A stretch of 64,000 nt of DNA from Bacteroidales bacterium. Its GTDB lineage: Bacteria; Bacteroidota; Bacteroidia; Bacteroidales; UBA932. Under the pieces are notes generated by a model. That model was given only the letters and a program-made list of their open reading frames with translations. It was not told where the DNA came from and did no database searches. Every line of letters starts with the position of its first letter. Within the stretch, counting starts at the first letter, position 1. Below, piece by piece: positions 8,387-17,407 of the stretch. Where the stretch lies: positions 1 to 64,000 of the forward strand of contig JAFUFP010000017.1 of assembly GCA_017469845.1 (NCBI GenBank), given 5' to 3'. The translations under genes were made by a program, and so were the position numbers.

Positions 8387-9714
8387 TCATCGGTTTTGGT
8401 CACTTCCGCCGCTCCTTTCTCTTCATCCGACACGCTCTTGGCCTTGCCGAACTCGGGATCGATCTTGATGAGGGCGGTAACGACAAAAGTTATAAGGCAG
8501 AGGAACATCACCACGATGAAGAACTGGTGATATCCGAGATGGTCGGCAAGATATCCGGAGAACATGCCGGGAATCATCAGACCCAGATATGTGATGCCGG
8601 TACAGATGGAATAGTGCGAAGTTTTGAATTCCCCTGAGCTGAAATACAGCATATACAGAGTCAACGCCGTGAACCCGAACCCGTAACCCAGCTGCTCGAT
8701 GAAAATGCATCCGGTGATTATCGTCATGCTCGAAGGATAGGCTGCGCTCATGTATACATACACAAGGTCGGGGAGAGTCAGGGCGAGGACCATGGGCCAA
8801 AGCCACTTCTTCACTCCGTGGCGGCTTGCCGCGATTCCGCCGAGGATTCCGCCGAGAAGAAGCCCGACCACGCCGATCGTACCGTATGCGAGACCGTACT
8901 GTTCCGATGTCAGTCCCAGTCCCCCTTCAGAAGTGGGACGGAGAAGGAAGGTGGGGCTCATCTTGGTGAGGAGGGCCTCAGGGAAACGGAACAGAAGAAG
9001 GAAAAGAAGCGCAACGACGGTCTCCTTCAGGGGGAACTTCGTGAAATAAGTCGCGAAGGTTTTCCCGATCATCTTAGCCGTATCCTTGGCCGACACATCC
9101 CTGGGCTTGTCATTGGCACTCTCCGGCAGGAAGAACTTGTGATATAGGGCCATCGCTATGAAAAGACCCGCCACACCGAAGAAAACGAGACTCCAGCTGA
9201 ATGCGACTTTGCCGTCGGTAGCTTTCTGGATGAGACCCGCTACGGGAACCAGGACTCCGTTTCCGAAAATCACCGCAAGACGGTAGACGGTGTTACGGAT
9301 ACCGACGAAGAAGGACTGCTGATGGTCATCAAGTTCTATCATGTAGTATCCGTCGGCGGCGATATCGTGCGTCGCGCTCGAGAATCCCATCAGGAAGAGG
9401 AAGAACATGAAGAACTGGAACCACACTCCGGTGTTTATCGTGAAGGCGACTCCGGCGAATGCGGCACCGAGGAGCATCTGCATCGCGATAACCCACCACC
9501 TCTTGGTCTTGAAGATGTCCACGAACGGGCTCCACAGGGGCTTGACGATCCAGGGCAACTGAAGCCAACTGGTGTAAAGGGCAATCTGGGTATTGGTCAA
9601 TCCCATCTGAAGAAGGATGACGACCGACACTCCGGTCACGATCACATTCGGAAGACCTTCGGCCGCATAAACGGTCGGTATCCAATACCATGGGGATCTT
9701 TGTTTGTTCTTCAT
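8383..9714 (-). CDS. AmpG-like MFS permease (probable muropeptide importer)
   Basis: Inner-membrane major facilitator protein of 443 residues with about 12 hydrophobic segments. It shares AmpG hallmarks: a KPLWSPFVD loop after TM2 (AmpG: KFLWSPLMD) and SSATHDIAADGYYM after TM4 (AmpG: SASQDIVFDAW). AmpG imports anhydro-muropeptides for peptidoglycan recycling. The gene lies 18 bp after the DUF4922-SpoIID gene and overlaps the serpin gene; the NamZ-like gene follows. The substrate is inferred from these motifs and neighbours; a sugar or other solute is possible. Confidence 0.85.
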   Translation of the reverse strand: MKNKQRSPWYWIPTVYAAEGLPNVIVTGVSVVILLQMGLTNTQIALYTSWLQLPWIVKPLWSPFVDIFKTKRWWVIAMQMLLGAAFAGVAFTINTGVWFQFFMFFLFLMGFSSATHDIAADGYYMIELDDHQQSFFVGIRNTVYRLAVIFGNGVLVPVAGLIQKATDGKVAFSWSLVFFGVAGLFIAMALYHKFFLPESANDKPRDVSAKDTAKMIGKTFATYFTKFPLKETVVALLFLLLFRFPEALLTKMSPTFLLRPTSEGGLGLTSEQYGLAYGTIGVVGLLLGGILGGIAASRHGVKKWLWPMVLALTLPDLVYVYMSAAYPSSMTIITGCIFIEQLGYGFGFTALTLYMLYFSSGEFKTSHYSICTGITYLGLMIPGMFSGYLADHLGYHQFFIVVMFLCLITFVVTALIKIDPEFGKAKSVSDEEKGAAEVTKTDE

Positions 9715-9732
9715 ACGCTATCTTGTTCGTTT

Positions 9733-12120
9733 TCAGTTGTTTTCAAAATTCATTCTCTCCAAAGTCGCTCCGGGATAATAGTGCTGGAGGATATCTCCGT
9801 AGGAATAGCCGCTGTAAGCCATCACGGCGGCCCCTATCTGGCAAAGCCCCACTCCGTGTCCCCATCCGTATCCGTCGAGGATCAGGCGGTCATCGTCGGT
9901 CCACGTGATGGTGAAAGCTGAACTCTTGAGGTGGGAATCGGAAAGCCATCTCCTTATTATGAGTTCCTTCCCTATCACCATTTCGCGGAGAGTCCCTTTG
10001 ACCTTCAACTTCTTTATCCTTCCTGAGGGACCGTATTCCAAGGGGACAAGTTCAAGTATCGTTCCGAAGTCAATTCCCGAGCGTTTGTGGATGAGATCGG
10101 ATATCTCTTCCCTCGTGTACTCCGTTTTCCAGTGGAAGAAATCCTTGGTCTCGAGGTCATAGTCATTGAGGACCTGGGAAAGGATGGCCTCATCGTGTGT
10201 GTCACAGAAACAATGGCCTTCGGGGTCATGGTCCGGAGTGTCGGGAAGCGAAGGAAGGTAAGGATAATCTTTGTCTTCCCAGCAGGTGGAGAAGATTTCC
10301 GTTTTGCCGCCGCAGCACTTGTAGAAGCGGCAGTCGCAGATTTCACCTCCGTAGGTGAGGACCTCGCCCCAGGTACGGTCTATGGCCTTGCGGACATTTT
10401 CGCCGACAGCCATCGAAAGGCCCTGATATCTCTGGCAATGGTCATCGGCACAGACGTCGAAGTTCTTGTGGTCGTCGTGGTCGAACCATTTGACATATTC
10501 ATGTGAAGAGGCCTCCAGTTGGACTGCAGAACTTCCTCCCTGCACAAGGTTCGTTATCATATAAGGCATGGAGGAGAGTTCCTTCACATCCTCGGGAGAA
10601 ATCTTCGGGGAGCGGTTCTTCCTTCCGTTTATCTGGGACATGACCCATGAACGTGAAATCACCGCATGGGTACAAAGATATTCCATCGTGGCGGAGGCTT
10701 TCATCTCCGAAGAAATGACGCTGAGAAGATAATCTTCAACTCCGATTATGTTGACAGCCTGGACCTTTCCGCCTTCGACGATGAACTTGAGCGAACCGGC
10801 GAATTTCTGTGTAAGTTTCCTCTCCCAGTGGAAATCTATTCCGATGGTGACCCCGTACAGGATGAACGTCGGTTCGGCGAAGATGGTGGAAGCGGTCTGC
10901 GCATCGAAAAGGAGGGTGTCGTACAGCACTCCGTTATAGTCTATCTTCCCCTCACGGTAAGAAACCTTCTGGGGGCCGGCCCCGTCGGAAATTATCTCGA
11001 ATTCGATTTCCTGTCCGGACATAATGCCCACCTGAAGTGTGGGCTGGGTCCTGGTCAGTCTCCATAGGACAGTCTTTTCAGTCTCGGGAGAAACGGTGAC
11101 CTCGGAAAGGAGTTCCTCCAGGAGAGCGGGAGTCAACTTGTCGAAGTCTTCCTTAACCGGACAGACGAAAAATCCCGCCATGTCGGCACAGCCCGGGCTC
11201 ATCGTGAGATGGTCTTCCCCCTCGCTGAAGAAATGATGCGAACGGTGAGCGCTGCGAAGTACGACTATCGCCCTGTATTCGAAGGAAGCCAGTCCGTGGG
11301 TGTTGCCTTCCGGCCTTTTTCCTTCCCCCTTGTACCATGTGAAGAGATTGAACTTCGGCTCGCTCTCGCCTTCTTCCGCGGGAAAGGCATCCAGAAGACG
11401 GTAGAACATCTTCGCCATGGACTTTGATGTTCTCGAGCGGAGGAAGAACACTCCCCTTGCGAAATGCTTGTAATGATAAAGCTGCGCTTCCTGCACGGAG
11501 TCCACGTAAGAGAGGTCCTTCACCATTTCGGGAAGAAGGGTGACCCGCTCGGTCCCGTCGGGGAAGCCGCTGTCCGAAGGAAGGGCAGCCACCATGTCGA
11601 GAAGGCGGTCAGCCTCCTTTTCCAGCGGAAGGATTCCTCTCTGACAGGCCTGGAAATGGAAATGGTCCGGCGCGGAAGCCCCGCACTTCGGCCCGTTGTA
11701 GAAGAAAGTGTACCCGGGATAATGATGGGCCAGATCGGCCATGTCCACGTAGTTGTTCCAGATGGACTGACCGGTGTGCTCATCCCTTATTACGACAAGA
11801 TGCCGCCCGAATATCGGATAGGGATTCACGACTATCTGGTATTCCTTGCCCTTCCGGCCTTCGAATTTGAGGAAATTCTGTTCCCCGGGACGGTTCTCTT
11901 CACACAGGAAGCAGGGCCTACCCTTTATGGCGGCATCATCAACCTGCGCTGCGGTGGAGAGGATTCTTACGGGATTATGCTGGAGTACTACTTTCAGACC
12001 CCCGATTTCCATTGTGCGCCTTTTCGCGCCTTTGATGGAACGGTAGTTTGTGGAGGCCAAGGGCCAGACGGAAAGCTGGTCCCTGAAGAATTTTTCTATA
12101 GTGGGGATTTTTTCGGTCAT
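9733..12120 (-). CDS. DUF4922 (HIT-like) and SpoIID/LytB domain fusion protein
   Basis: A 795-residue two-domain protein. The N-terminal part (about 1-330) is DUF4922, related to HIT-type nucleotide phosphorylases/transferases, with VVNPYPIFGRHLVVI and the histidine motif DHFHFQ near 157-162. The C-terminal part (about 430-790) is SpoIID/LytB, the fold of a glycan-strand lytic transglycosylase or amidase enhancer: VEDYLLSVISSEM with the candidate catalytic Glu, AVISRSW, and GWGHGVGLCQIGA...YYPG near the end. There is no signal peptide or membrane segment, so the SpoIID half appears to be cytosolic, which is odd for that family. It lies between the NUDIX and AmpG-like genes (gaps 4 and 18 bp). 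A role in processing imported wall fragments, perhaps with a nucleotide-sugar step, is inference. Confidence 0.85.
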   Translation of the reverse strand: MTEKIPTIEKFFRDQLSVWPLASTNYRSIKGAKRRTMEIGGLKVVLQHNPVRILSTAAQVDDAAIKGRPCFLCEENRPGEQNFLKFEGRKGKEYQIVVNPYPIFGRHLVVIRDEHTGQSIWNNYVDMADLAHHYPGYTFFYNGPKCGASAPDHFHFQACQRGILPLEKEADRLLDMVAALPSDSGFPDGTERVTLLPEMVKDLSYVDSVQEAQLYHYKHFARGVFFLRSRTSKSMAKMFYRLLDAFPAEEGESEPKFNLFTWYKGEGKRPEGNTHGLASFEYRAIVVLRSAHRSHHFFSEGEDHLTMSPGCADMAGFFVCPVKEDFDKLTPALLEELLSEVTVSPETEKTVLWRLTRTQPTLQVGIMSGQEIEFEIISDGAGPQKVSYREGKIDYNGVLYDTLLFDAQTASTIFAEPTFILYGVTIGIDFHWERKLTQKFAGSLKFIVEGGKVQAVNIIGVEDYLLSVISSEMKASATMEYLCTHAVISRSWVMSQINGRKNRSPKISPEDVKELSSMPYMITNLVQGGSSAVQLEASSHEYVKWFDHDDHKNFDVCADDHCQRYQGLSMAVGENVRKAIDRTWGEVLTYGGEICDCRFYKCCGGKTEIFSTCWEDKDYPYLPSLPDTPDHDPEGHCFCDTHDEAILSQVLNDYDLETKDFFHWKTEYTREEISDLIHKRSGIDFGTILELVPLEYGPSGRIKKLKVKGTLREMVIGKELIIRRWLSDSHLKSSAFTITWTDDDRLILDGYGWGHGVGLCQIGAAVMAYSGYSYGDILQHYYPGATLERMNFENN

Positions 12121-12124
12121 AACC

Positions 12125-12715
12125 TCAAAGCAGAGCTTCCAGGGACTTCTTTATCCTGGAATACTCTCCTTCAAAGTTAGGAGTTAATACGTTATTTCCC
12201 AAACTTTCTTGTATTTCTTGGGCAGTCCACCAACGGCCTTCGGTCACTTCATCCCCGTCGGGAGAGGGCGAGAAATTCCCCACGGCGGCGAACACGTGCA
12301 CGAGTTCCCTTTCATTTATCCCTTCGAAGACATATGTAAGGATCGGCACAGGGTTGAAGTCATACAGGCGGAGCTCCTCCTCTGCTTCACGGTAAAGGGC
12401 TTCGATGATGTATTCACCGTAACTGACGTGTCCTCCCACCGCGGTATCCCAGTAGCCCGGCAGAAGATCCTTTTTCATCGACCGTTTCTGGAGATATATC
12501 CTCCCCTCCCGGTCCACGAGATGAAGATGGACTACCGGGTGAAGGAGTCTTGATCCTCCGTGGAGGTAGCTCCTCGGAGCCTGGCCGATGACCTGTCCGT
12601 CAGGGGTCACCACCGGAATCATCTCAATCGACTTCACCCCGGTGGGAGAAGGATTGAGATAAGAGGGCCTCGGGTAGACGGGCGCGATCTCAGTGAGGTA
12701 GATAAGTTCAGACAT
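12125..12715 (-). CDS. NUDIX hydrolase
   Basis: Hydrolase of nucleoside diphosphate-X type substrates. The 196 residues carry a complete Nudix box near 94-116: G-x5-E-x7-REAEEEL (GHVSYGEYIIEALYREAEEEL). The preceding YLQKRSMKKDLLPGYWDTAVGG resembles the IDI/YfcD-type NUDIX subgroup. It is 4 bp from the DUF4922-SpoIID gene, and a pairing of NUDIX and HIT-like activities on the same nucleotide-linked substrate would make sense but is inference. The gap to the upstream transporter gene is 10 bp. Confidence 0.93.
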   Translation of the reverse strand: MSELIYLTEIAPVYPRPSYLNPSPTGVKSIEMIPVVTPDGQVIGQAPRSYLHGGSRLLHPVVHLHLVDREGRIYLQKRSMKKDLLPGYWDTAVGGHVSYGEYIIEALYREAEEELRLYDFNPVPILTYVFEGINERELVHVFAAVGNFSPSPDGDEVTEGRWWTAQEIQESLGNNVLTPNFEGEYSRIKKSLEALL

Positions 12716-12725
12716 GGCCTTTGCG

Positions 12726-14408
12726 TCAGAGCGAGAACAGTATCAGAAGCTGCGCCGCCAGAACCCTCAGGAACATCGTGAGCGGGTAGACAGTCGCGTA
12801 GTTGACCGAAGTGTAGTCGGTTCCGTACATACCCTGAGCGAAGGCAAGCACGGGAGGATTGGTCGTACCTCCGGACACGAGACCGCAGATCTGGTAGAAA
12901 TTAAGATGCAGGAACAGCCTGGAGATAAGGATTATCAGCGAAACGGGGATAATCGTTATGAGAGCTCCGTAGAGAATCCACCAGTAACCTCCGCCGACGA
13001 TACTCGCGATGAAGTTCTGACCGGCACCCAGACCTACGGCCGCCATGAAGAATGAAATACCGATTTCACGGAGCATCATGTTGGCGCTGTGGGTGGTGTA
13101 AGTCGTGATCTTCCACTTCGGTCCGAAATATCCCAGAAGGATAGCTATGATGAGGGGGCCTCCCGCAAGTCCGAGCTTGATGGGCTGGGGAATGCCGGGG
13201 AAGCGGATGGGAATGCTTCCGAAGATGACACCGAGGGCTATTCCGAAGAAGATCGGCACAAGGTTCGGCTTGGAAAGGTTGTCGGGCTTGTTGCCGACGA
13301 TCTTCGCCACGTCATCGATGTTCGAGGGAGTACCCACGACCTGGATTCCGTCACCCATCTGCAGGATGAGTCCCGGACGTGCGACAAGTTCGACACCGGC
13401 CCTTATGACCCTGGTAACCGTCACGTTGTAGTTGCGGCGGATGCCGAGTTGACCGAGCTTCTTTCCGGTCAGGGATGACTTCGTGATTGAAAGCCTTCTT
13501 GTGACCATATGCTCATCCATCCTCTGCCAGTCGTCCTGATGCATGGGAATTTCCTCACCGAAAGTGATCCTTACCGCATCAACGGCAGCAGGAGAAGTCA
13601 CGATCAGAAGTTTGTCTCCCTTGTGGAAAATCGTGTCGGGTCCCGGTACTGAAATCACGCCGTCATGCATGATTCTGGAGACGACATACTTCTCTTCACC
13701 GCTCTTGACGACATCGGAAAGTTTCTTCTCGAATATGGCCGGGTTCTCGACTTCGCAGTGCATACGCCTTGCGCTTTCCGAAGCTGAATCCTCGTTGTCC
13801 AGCTGTTCTTTCTCCTTGTCAAGGTCAATCTTGAAAAGGGACTTCGCACCGATGAGAAGGAAGATGACGCCGAGAACACCGATCGGATATGCGACCGCAT
13901 AAGCGGATGCCAATGAGGATGAAGCGCTTGCGGCTTCAGAGGCCGATCCGCCGGAAGATATGATGGAGTCGGAAAGGGTCTGCTGAGCGGCACCGAGTCC
14001 GGGGGTATTGGTGACGGCAGCCGACATCACTCCTGTCATGGTTTTGAGGTCTTCTCCGGTGACAAGATGAATCACGACGGTCGTGAGAACAGCGAGAAGG
14101 ACAAGTCCGAGAGCGAGAAGGTTCAGTTCAACTCCTCCCTTCTTGAACGAATGGAAGAATCCAGGACCGACCTGAAGTCCTATCGAGAAGACGAAAAGAA
14201 TCAGGCCGAAGTCCTTCATGAACGAAAGGACAGTGGGATCCGAAGTGAATCCGAAATGGCTCAGAAGGATACCGACGAAAAGAATCCATGTCGAGCCTAT
14301 GGAAATGCCCTTTATTTTGAATCTTCCGAGCCACAGGCCGGTTGCGATGACGACTGCGAAAAGCAGAATGGAATGGGCTATACCCGTTCCGGTGAACAGT
14401 TCTTGCAT
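12726..14408 (-). CDS. AspT/YidE-type transporter with RCK-C domains
   Basis: Inner-membrane protein of 560 residues of the aspartate:alanine exchanger (AAE) family. Layout: about five TM segments (1-190), two TrkA-C (RCK-C) regulatory domains (about 215-370, including VISVPGPDTIFHKGDKLLIV and VELVARPGLILQMGDGIQVVG), then five or six more TM segments. Family signatures are VFSIGLQVGPGFF, TNTPGLGAAQQTL and, in the second half, SGGTTNPPVLAFA. Members exchange aspartate for alanine or carry unknown carboxylates. The cytoplasmic RCK-C domains suggest ligand gating. Its place in an operon with a thioesterase and wall-recycling genes does not fix the substrate. Confidence 0.9.
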   Translation of the reverse strand: MQELFTGTGIAHSILLFAVVIATGLWLGRFKIKGISIGSTWILFVGILLSHFGFTSDPTVLSFMKDFGLILFVFSIGLQVGPGFFHSFKKGGVELNLLALGLVLLAVLTTVVIHLVTGEDLKTMTGVMSAAVTNTPGLGAAQQTLSDSIISSGGSASEAASASSSLASAYAVAYPIGVLGVIFLLIGAKSLFKIDLDKEKEQLDNEDSASESARRMHCEVENPAIFEKKLSDVVKSGEEKYVVSRIMHDGVISVPGPDTIFHKGDKLLIVTSPAAVDAVRITFGEEIPMHQDDWQRMDEHMVTRRLSITKSSLTGKKLGQLGIRRNYNVTVTRVIRAGVELVARPGLILQMGDGIQVVGTPSNIDDVAKIVGNKPDNLSKPNLVPIFFGIALGVIFGSIPIRFPGIPQPIKLGLAGGPLIIAILLGYFGPKWKITTYTTHSANMMLREIGISFFMAAVGLGAGQNFIASIVGGGYWWILYGALITIIPVSLIILISRLFLHLNFYQICGLVSGGTTNPPVLAFAQGMYGTDYTSVNYATVYPLTMFLRVLAAQLLILFSL

Positions 14409-14438
14409 AAATATTCCTTACTTGGGGCCAATCCCCTG

Positions 14439-15203
14439 TTAAAACACGACTTTCATGCAGAAAGCCTGGGAGCCTTCAACCTTTCCCTCGACATAATAGG
14501 CTGTTCCGTCTGTGGCCTGCTCGCTGTACATGTAAAGATCGACGGTCTGCCCCGGTTTGGTCTCATGGTTGAAGTTGATGGAAAGCTCTTTCATCGTCTT
14601 TCCTGAAGTCACGGCGTAATCGATGCAGTCCATTCCCCATACGACGTACTTGGCGTTGTTGGTGTGGCCGAGGATATCGACATCCGAATAGGACACGGTG
14701 TGGCTCCCCACCATTGTAGGTTCCACCCCCCTGGGCATCTGGACCTTGGGAGCGGGATCAGCGATAGCCGCATCCGGACAGATTGTGCTCTCCGGTATCA
14801 TTTCGACGACTTCGGTAGTACGGCACATCCTTCTGGAAGCGACATCGAGAATGACCCATGAACTCGTACCGTTTATCTTCCTCTCGCCCTCAAGGGAACT
14901 TATCGCGAAATCCCTCAGATAGAAAGGACCGTAAGGACCCTTGTGCCATGTGGCGACTTCGACGCTCTCCCTCCATTTGGGAACATCGACGAAACGGAAC
15001 TGAAGGCGGGACAGCACCCATGCCTTCCCTTCGGCTTGGAGTTCATCGTATCCGAAATGCATCGCATCAGCCGCGAGATAAGCCATCTCCTGGGCTATGT
15101 CCATGAATGCGGAAGGGGTGAGTCTCTGCTCTCCGTCCACTTCGTAACAAGTGATTTCCTTGCCGATCACATATTTGCTGTCTGGGGTAATACGTCCGTT
15201 CAT
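14439..15203 (-). CDS. Acyl-ACP thioesterase
   Basis: Releases free fatty acid from acyl carrier protein; PF01643 family with two hot-dog domains. With the ATG start it has 254 residues. Visible motifs are WVLSRLQFRF and SWVILDVASRRMCR in the first domain and SYSDVDILGHTNNAKYVVW (the Asp/His/Asn region that carries catalysis) in the second. A TTG at 15237-15239 would extend it by 12 residues, but that codon lies inside the -7 box at 15237-15244, so the ATG at 15203 is preferred. It is the first gene of the eight-gene minus-strand run. Acyl specificity cannot be read. Confidence 0.92.
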   Translation of the reverse strand: MNGRITPDSKYVIGKEITCYEVDGEQRLTPSAFMDIAQEMAYLAADAMHFGYDELQAEGKAWVLSRLQFRFVDVPKWRESVEVATWHKGPYGPFYLRDFAISSLEGERKINGTSSWVILDVASRRMCRTTEVVEMIPESTICPDAAIADPAPKVQMPRGVEPTMVGSHTVSYSDVDILGHTNNAKYVVWGMDCIDYAVTSGKTMKELSINFNHETKPGQTVDLYMYSEQATDGTAYYVEGKVEGSQAFCMKVVF

Positions 15204-15236
15204 ATACTTGTTTGGATGCGATTTGGGCTTCCGCCG

Positions 15237-15268
15237 CAAAATTACACATTCTCCCTTCGATAGGCAAA
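15237..15268 (-). promoter_or_regulatory. Promoter of the eight-gene minus-strand run
   Basis: On the minus strand TTTG (15265-15268), a 20-bp spacer and TAATTTTG (15237-15244) match the Bacteroidota consensus exactly. It stands about 35 bp upstream of the thioesterase ATG. No comparable promoter was noticed between the following genes, which are 35 bp apart or less. Confidence 0.75.
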
Positions 15269-15438
15269 CACTTTATCGTTTAAGGTTATCCCGTACTCCG
15301 CCCGAAAGCATGATTTCCTCTCAGTCGTACTGATTTCGGGAGAAATGGATTGTTCCGGTATTGCCGTTATCATGAGGAATTCATAGATTTGTGGCGTGCA
15401 CGATATTCCCCATAACAGCAACAAATAAAACGGATATC

Positions 15439-15903
15439 ATGGAAAACACTTCTGCTTCCAAGCCGATTCTTCCCGTCAAAAAGCGTCATCTCCTTTTGGC
15501 GAATGCCATCATTTGGGGCGCTCCCGGAATCAAGATACTGATAACCGGTGTACAGGCGTACCTGTCACTATGGCCTTCGAAAAAGATAATATTCCTCGCC
15601 ATAGGGACCGTTCTTGTCCTCGCCGGATTCACGGCGATGTTCAGCCGCATCGTCAAGAAATACTCTGACCGGATAACGGGATTCCCGGAAGAGAAGAAAT
15701 CCGTCTTCGCTTTCCTGAGCACCAAGGGATATATCCTCATCATTTTCATGATGTGCCTTGGGATCAGCCTGAAATTCATTCCCGGTGTACCTACTGAATT
15801 CTTCGCATCCTTCTACTGCGGACTGGGCCCCGCCCTTATCGTGGCAGCGGCCAAATTCTTCTCCGCATGGATTGAAGAAGGGAAAAAAGCCTCCGACAAA
15901 TAA
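15439..15903 (+). CDS. Small four-helix membrane protein, unknown function
   Basis: No family recognised. The ATG start gives 154 residues with four probable TM segments (about 19-40, 48-68, 94-112, 118-138 by hydrophobicity) and a Lys-rich C-terminus. Only valine/leucine-type starts exist further upstream, and a TAGATTTG box (15384-15391) with ATTG 20 bp before it fits a promoter, which supports the ATG at 15439. It is a single gene divergent from the thioesterase operon. The intergenic stretch contains cccgaaa/tttcggg arms (about 15300-15340) that could form a long hairpin. Confidence 0.65.
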   Translation: MENTSASKPILPVKKRHLLLANAIIWGAPGIKILITGVQAYLSLWPSKKIIFLAIGTVLVLAGFTAMFSRIVKKYSDRITGFPEEKKSVFAFLSTKGYILIIFMMCLGISLKFIPGVPTEFFASFYCGLGPALIVAAAKFFSAWIEEGKKASDK

Positions 15904-16001
15904 GAGGATGAAAACGGGAACGGCCGGCTCCCGTGGGGAAGCCAGCCGCCCAAATCGAATTATCCTGATCGGAAACTTCCCTTTTGTTCCGACCTTTAGT
16001 C

Positions 16002-16889
16002 TCAAAGCCCGAGTACAGCCTTGGCGTCCGGTGTCAGATAAGGTGCGACCTCCGCGAAAGGCAACACGAACGAAGGCATTCCTTCAGCATAGGAAGCGAT
16101 TTCGTACTGCTGATAGGTGAAAAGGAGTCCGTCCTTCGTCGGATAGGGCTGCCATACGGGAAGGGGTATGATACCGTTCTCGATGTGAAGGCTTGAGAGA
16201 AGATCCTCCTGACTCATCTCGATGTCCATATCCTTATAATATTGGATAAGGCCCTTTATGAGAACGGGCTGCATTTCTGACGTAGACGAGGAGTCGAAGA
16301 ACGTCTCGACCATATGACCGTCCTTCTTGTCGAAAGTCATGGCTCCCGCTCCCGTAATACCGCCATGGGCTCCGCCCTGATAGATGTAGTTCTGGGAATA
16401 GAAGACGACATATCTGTCGCTTTCGTCTATCTTTTTGAAAGAGTAGTCGTATTCCCAAGCGGGGACGTTGGCAAGGATATCTGCCTTCTGCTCTTCCGAC
16501 ATCTCTTCATCTTCATTCACATAACGCTCCCTTTCCTCGGCATCTTCCTGTGAGATTTTGGAAAGGACGGAGAAAGCCTGGGAAGTATAATAACCGAAAA
16601 GGGCGTCGGTATCATCCGCATTTCCGTCGAAGGAAGGGAACATCTTCTCATTCTCGTAGGTGGTGATCCTCGTAAGCTGATCATCGAGGCAGGAGATGAC
16701 ACCTTTCCTGATTTCTCCCGCCGCACCTTTCGCCACTACGGGAAGTTCCACTTCAATCTTCAATGATGCGTACTTCGTGCTGTCTTCATAGGTACGCGTT
16801 TCCGTCTTCACGGCAGTCTGTCCGGAATTGCATCCTACAGCCAAGGCAAGTAGGGCTGAGGCTGCCAACAATGAAAAGTTCTTCTTCAT
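16002..16889 (-). CDS. DUF3298 / RsiV-family lipoprotein
   Basis: Envelope protein of 295 residues with a lipoprotein signal (LAVGC, Cys20). The domain layout follows DUF4163/DUF3298: YASLKIEVELP near the start, a middle with VVFYSQNYIYQGGAHG (the family's Y-x-GGAH motif) and MTFDKKDG, and a C-terminal LLFTYQQYEIASYAEGMPSFVLPF. Relatives include the anti-sigma factor RsiV, which binds lysozyme, but RsiV's cytoplasmic anti-sigma domain is missing here. The -7 box TAACTTTG is at 16940-16947, and a 14-bp palindrome sits just upstream of it. Ligand unknown. Confidence 0.85.
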   Translation of the reverse strand: MKKNFSLLAASALLALAVGCNSGQTAVKTETRTYEDSTKYASLKIEVELPVVAKGAAGEIRKGVISCLDDQLTRITTYENEKMFPSFDGNADDTDALFGYYTSQAFSVLSKISQEDAEERERYVNEDEEMSEEQKADILANVPAWEYDYSFKKIDESDRYVVFYSQNYIYQGGAHGGITGAGAMTFDKKDGHMVETFFDSSSTSEMQPVLIKGLIQYYKDMDIEMSQEDLLSSLHIENGIIPLPVWQPYPTKDGLLFTYQQYEIASYAEGMPSFVLPFAEVAPYLTPDAKAVLGL

Positions 16890-16955
16890 ATCGCAATAGT
16901 TTTATCAGGCCGCAACCCATGCGGCCAACAAAAGGATTGCAAAGTTAGCGCCTAT

Positions 16956-16969
16956 TCCGGATATCCGGA
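16956..16969. promoter_or_regulatory. 14-bp perfect palindrome, operator candidate
   Basis: tccggatatccgga is a perfect palindrome. It lies in the spacer between the -7 box (16940-16947) and the expected -33 position of the DUF3298 gene, a normal place for a repressor site. The cognate regulator is unknown. Confidence 0.4.
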
Positions 16970-16996
16970 TGAAATATTTGCGAAATAAGGCAGCCT

Positions 16997-17314
16997 TTAC
17001 CCTATTCTGGGTTTGAGGACAATCCTGACGACAAGGGAGATGATATACACCGAAACGCCGTATATCAAGGAGATCGAAGCGTTCCTCAGGACGGAGAAAA
17101 GTACTCCGGGAGAGATGCTGCCTTCGACTTGACGCAGAGTGTCGAACATACTGTAGCATCCGATAAGGACGGAAAGTAGGCTTATGGCCAGGGCGGCAAG
17201 ACCGATTTCCTTGACCCATGCCGGGGCTTTCCATGCCGCAAAGAAAAGTGCAATCAGAAGAAGCGTAAGGATGCTCATGACACCGATTCCGCCGTTGAAA
17301 AAGAATGAGAACAT
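16997..17314 (-). CDS. Small membrane protein resembling MotA/TolQ/ExbB
   Basis: With the ATG at 17314 the protein has 105 residues and three probable TM segments, starting FFFNGGIGVMSILTLLLIALFFAAWKAPAW and ending SVYIISLVVRIVLKPRIG. The pattern resembles short Bacteroidota proteins annotated as MotA/TolQ/ExbB-like proton channels, but no ExbD partner is adjacent, so proton-channel activity is not established. A longer reading from 17371 would run through a TACCTTTG -7 box (17369-17376), so the shorter start is chosen. It diverges from the LytTR regulator gene, and the direct repeat at 17408-17437 lies just upstream of its promoter; regulation by that LytTR protein is plausible. Confidence 0.65.
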   Translation of the reverse strand: MFSFFFNGGIGVMSILTLLLIALFFAAWKAPAWVKEIGLAALAISLLSVLIGCYSMFDTLRQVEGSISPGVLFSVLRNASISLIYGVSVYIISLVVRIVLKPRIG

Positions 17315-17407
17315 AATTATAAATGTTATTGTACTGATGATTGAATCCGGCTTCCGCCATTGTTGACGCAAAGGTATCGAAAAGGGAGTTTATCCGAAAA
17401 AACAAAA

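Noticed and set aside
16905..17405. 166-codon minus-strand frame overlapping the small membrane-protein gene
   Set aside because: It has no hydrophobic pattern or family motif; the other frame encodes a well-formed three-helix membrane protein.
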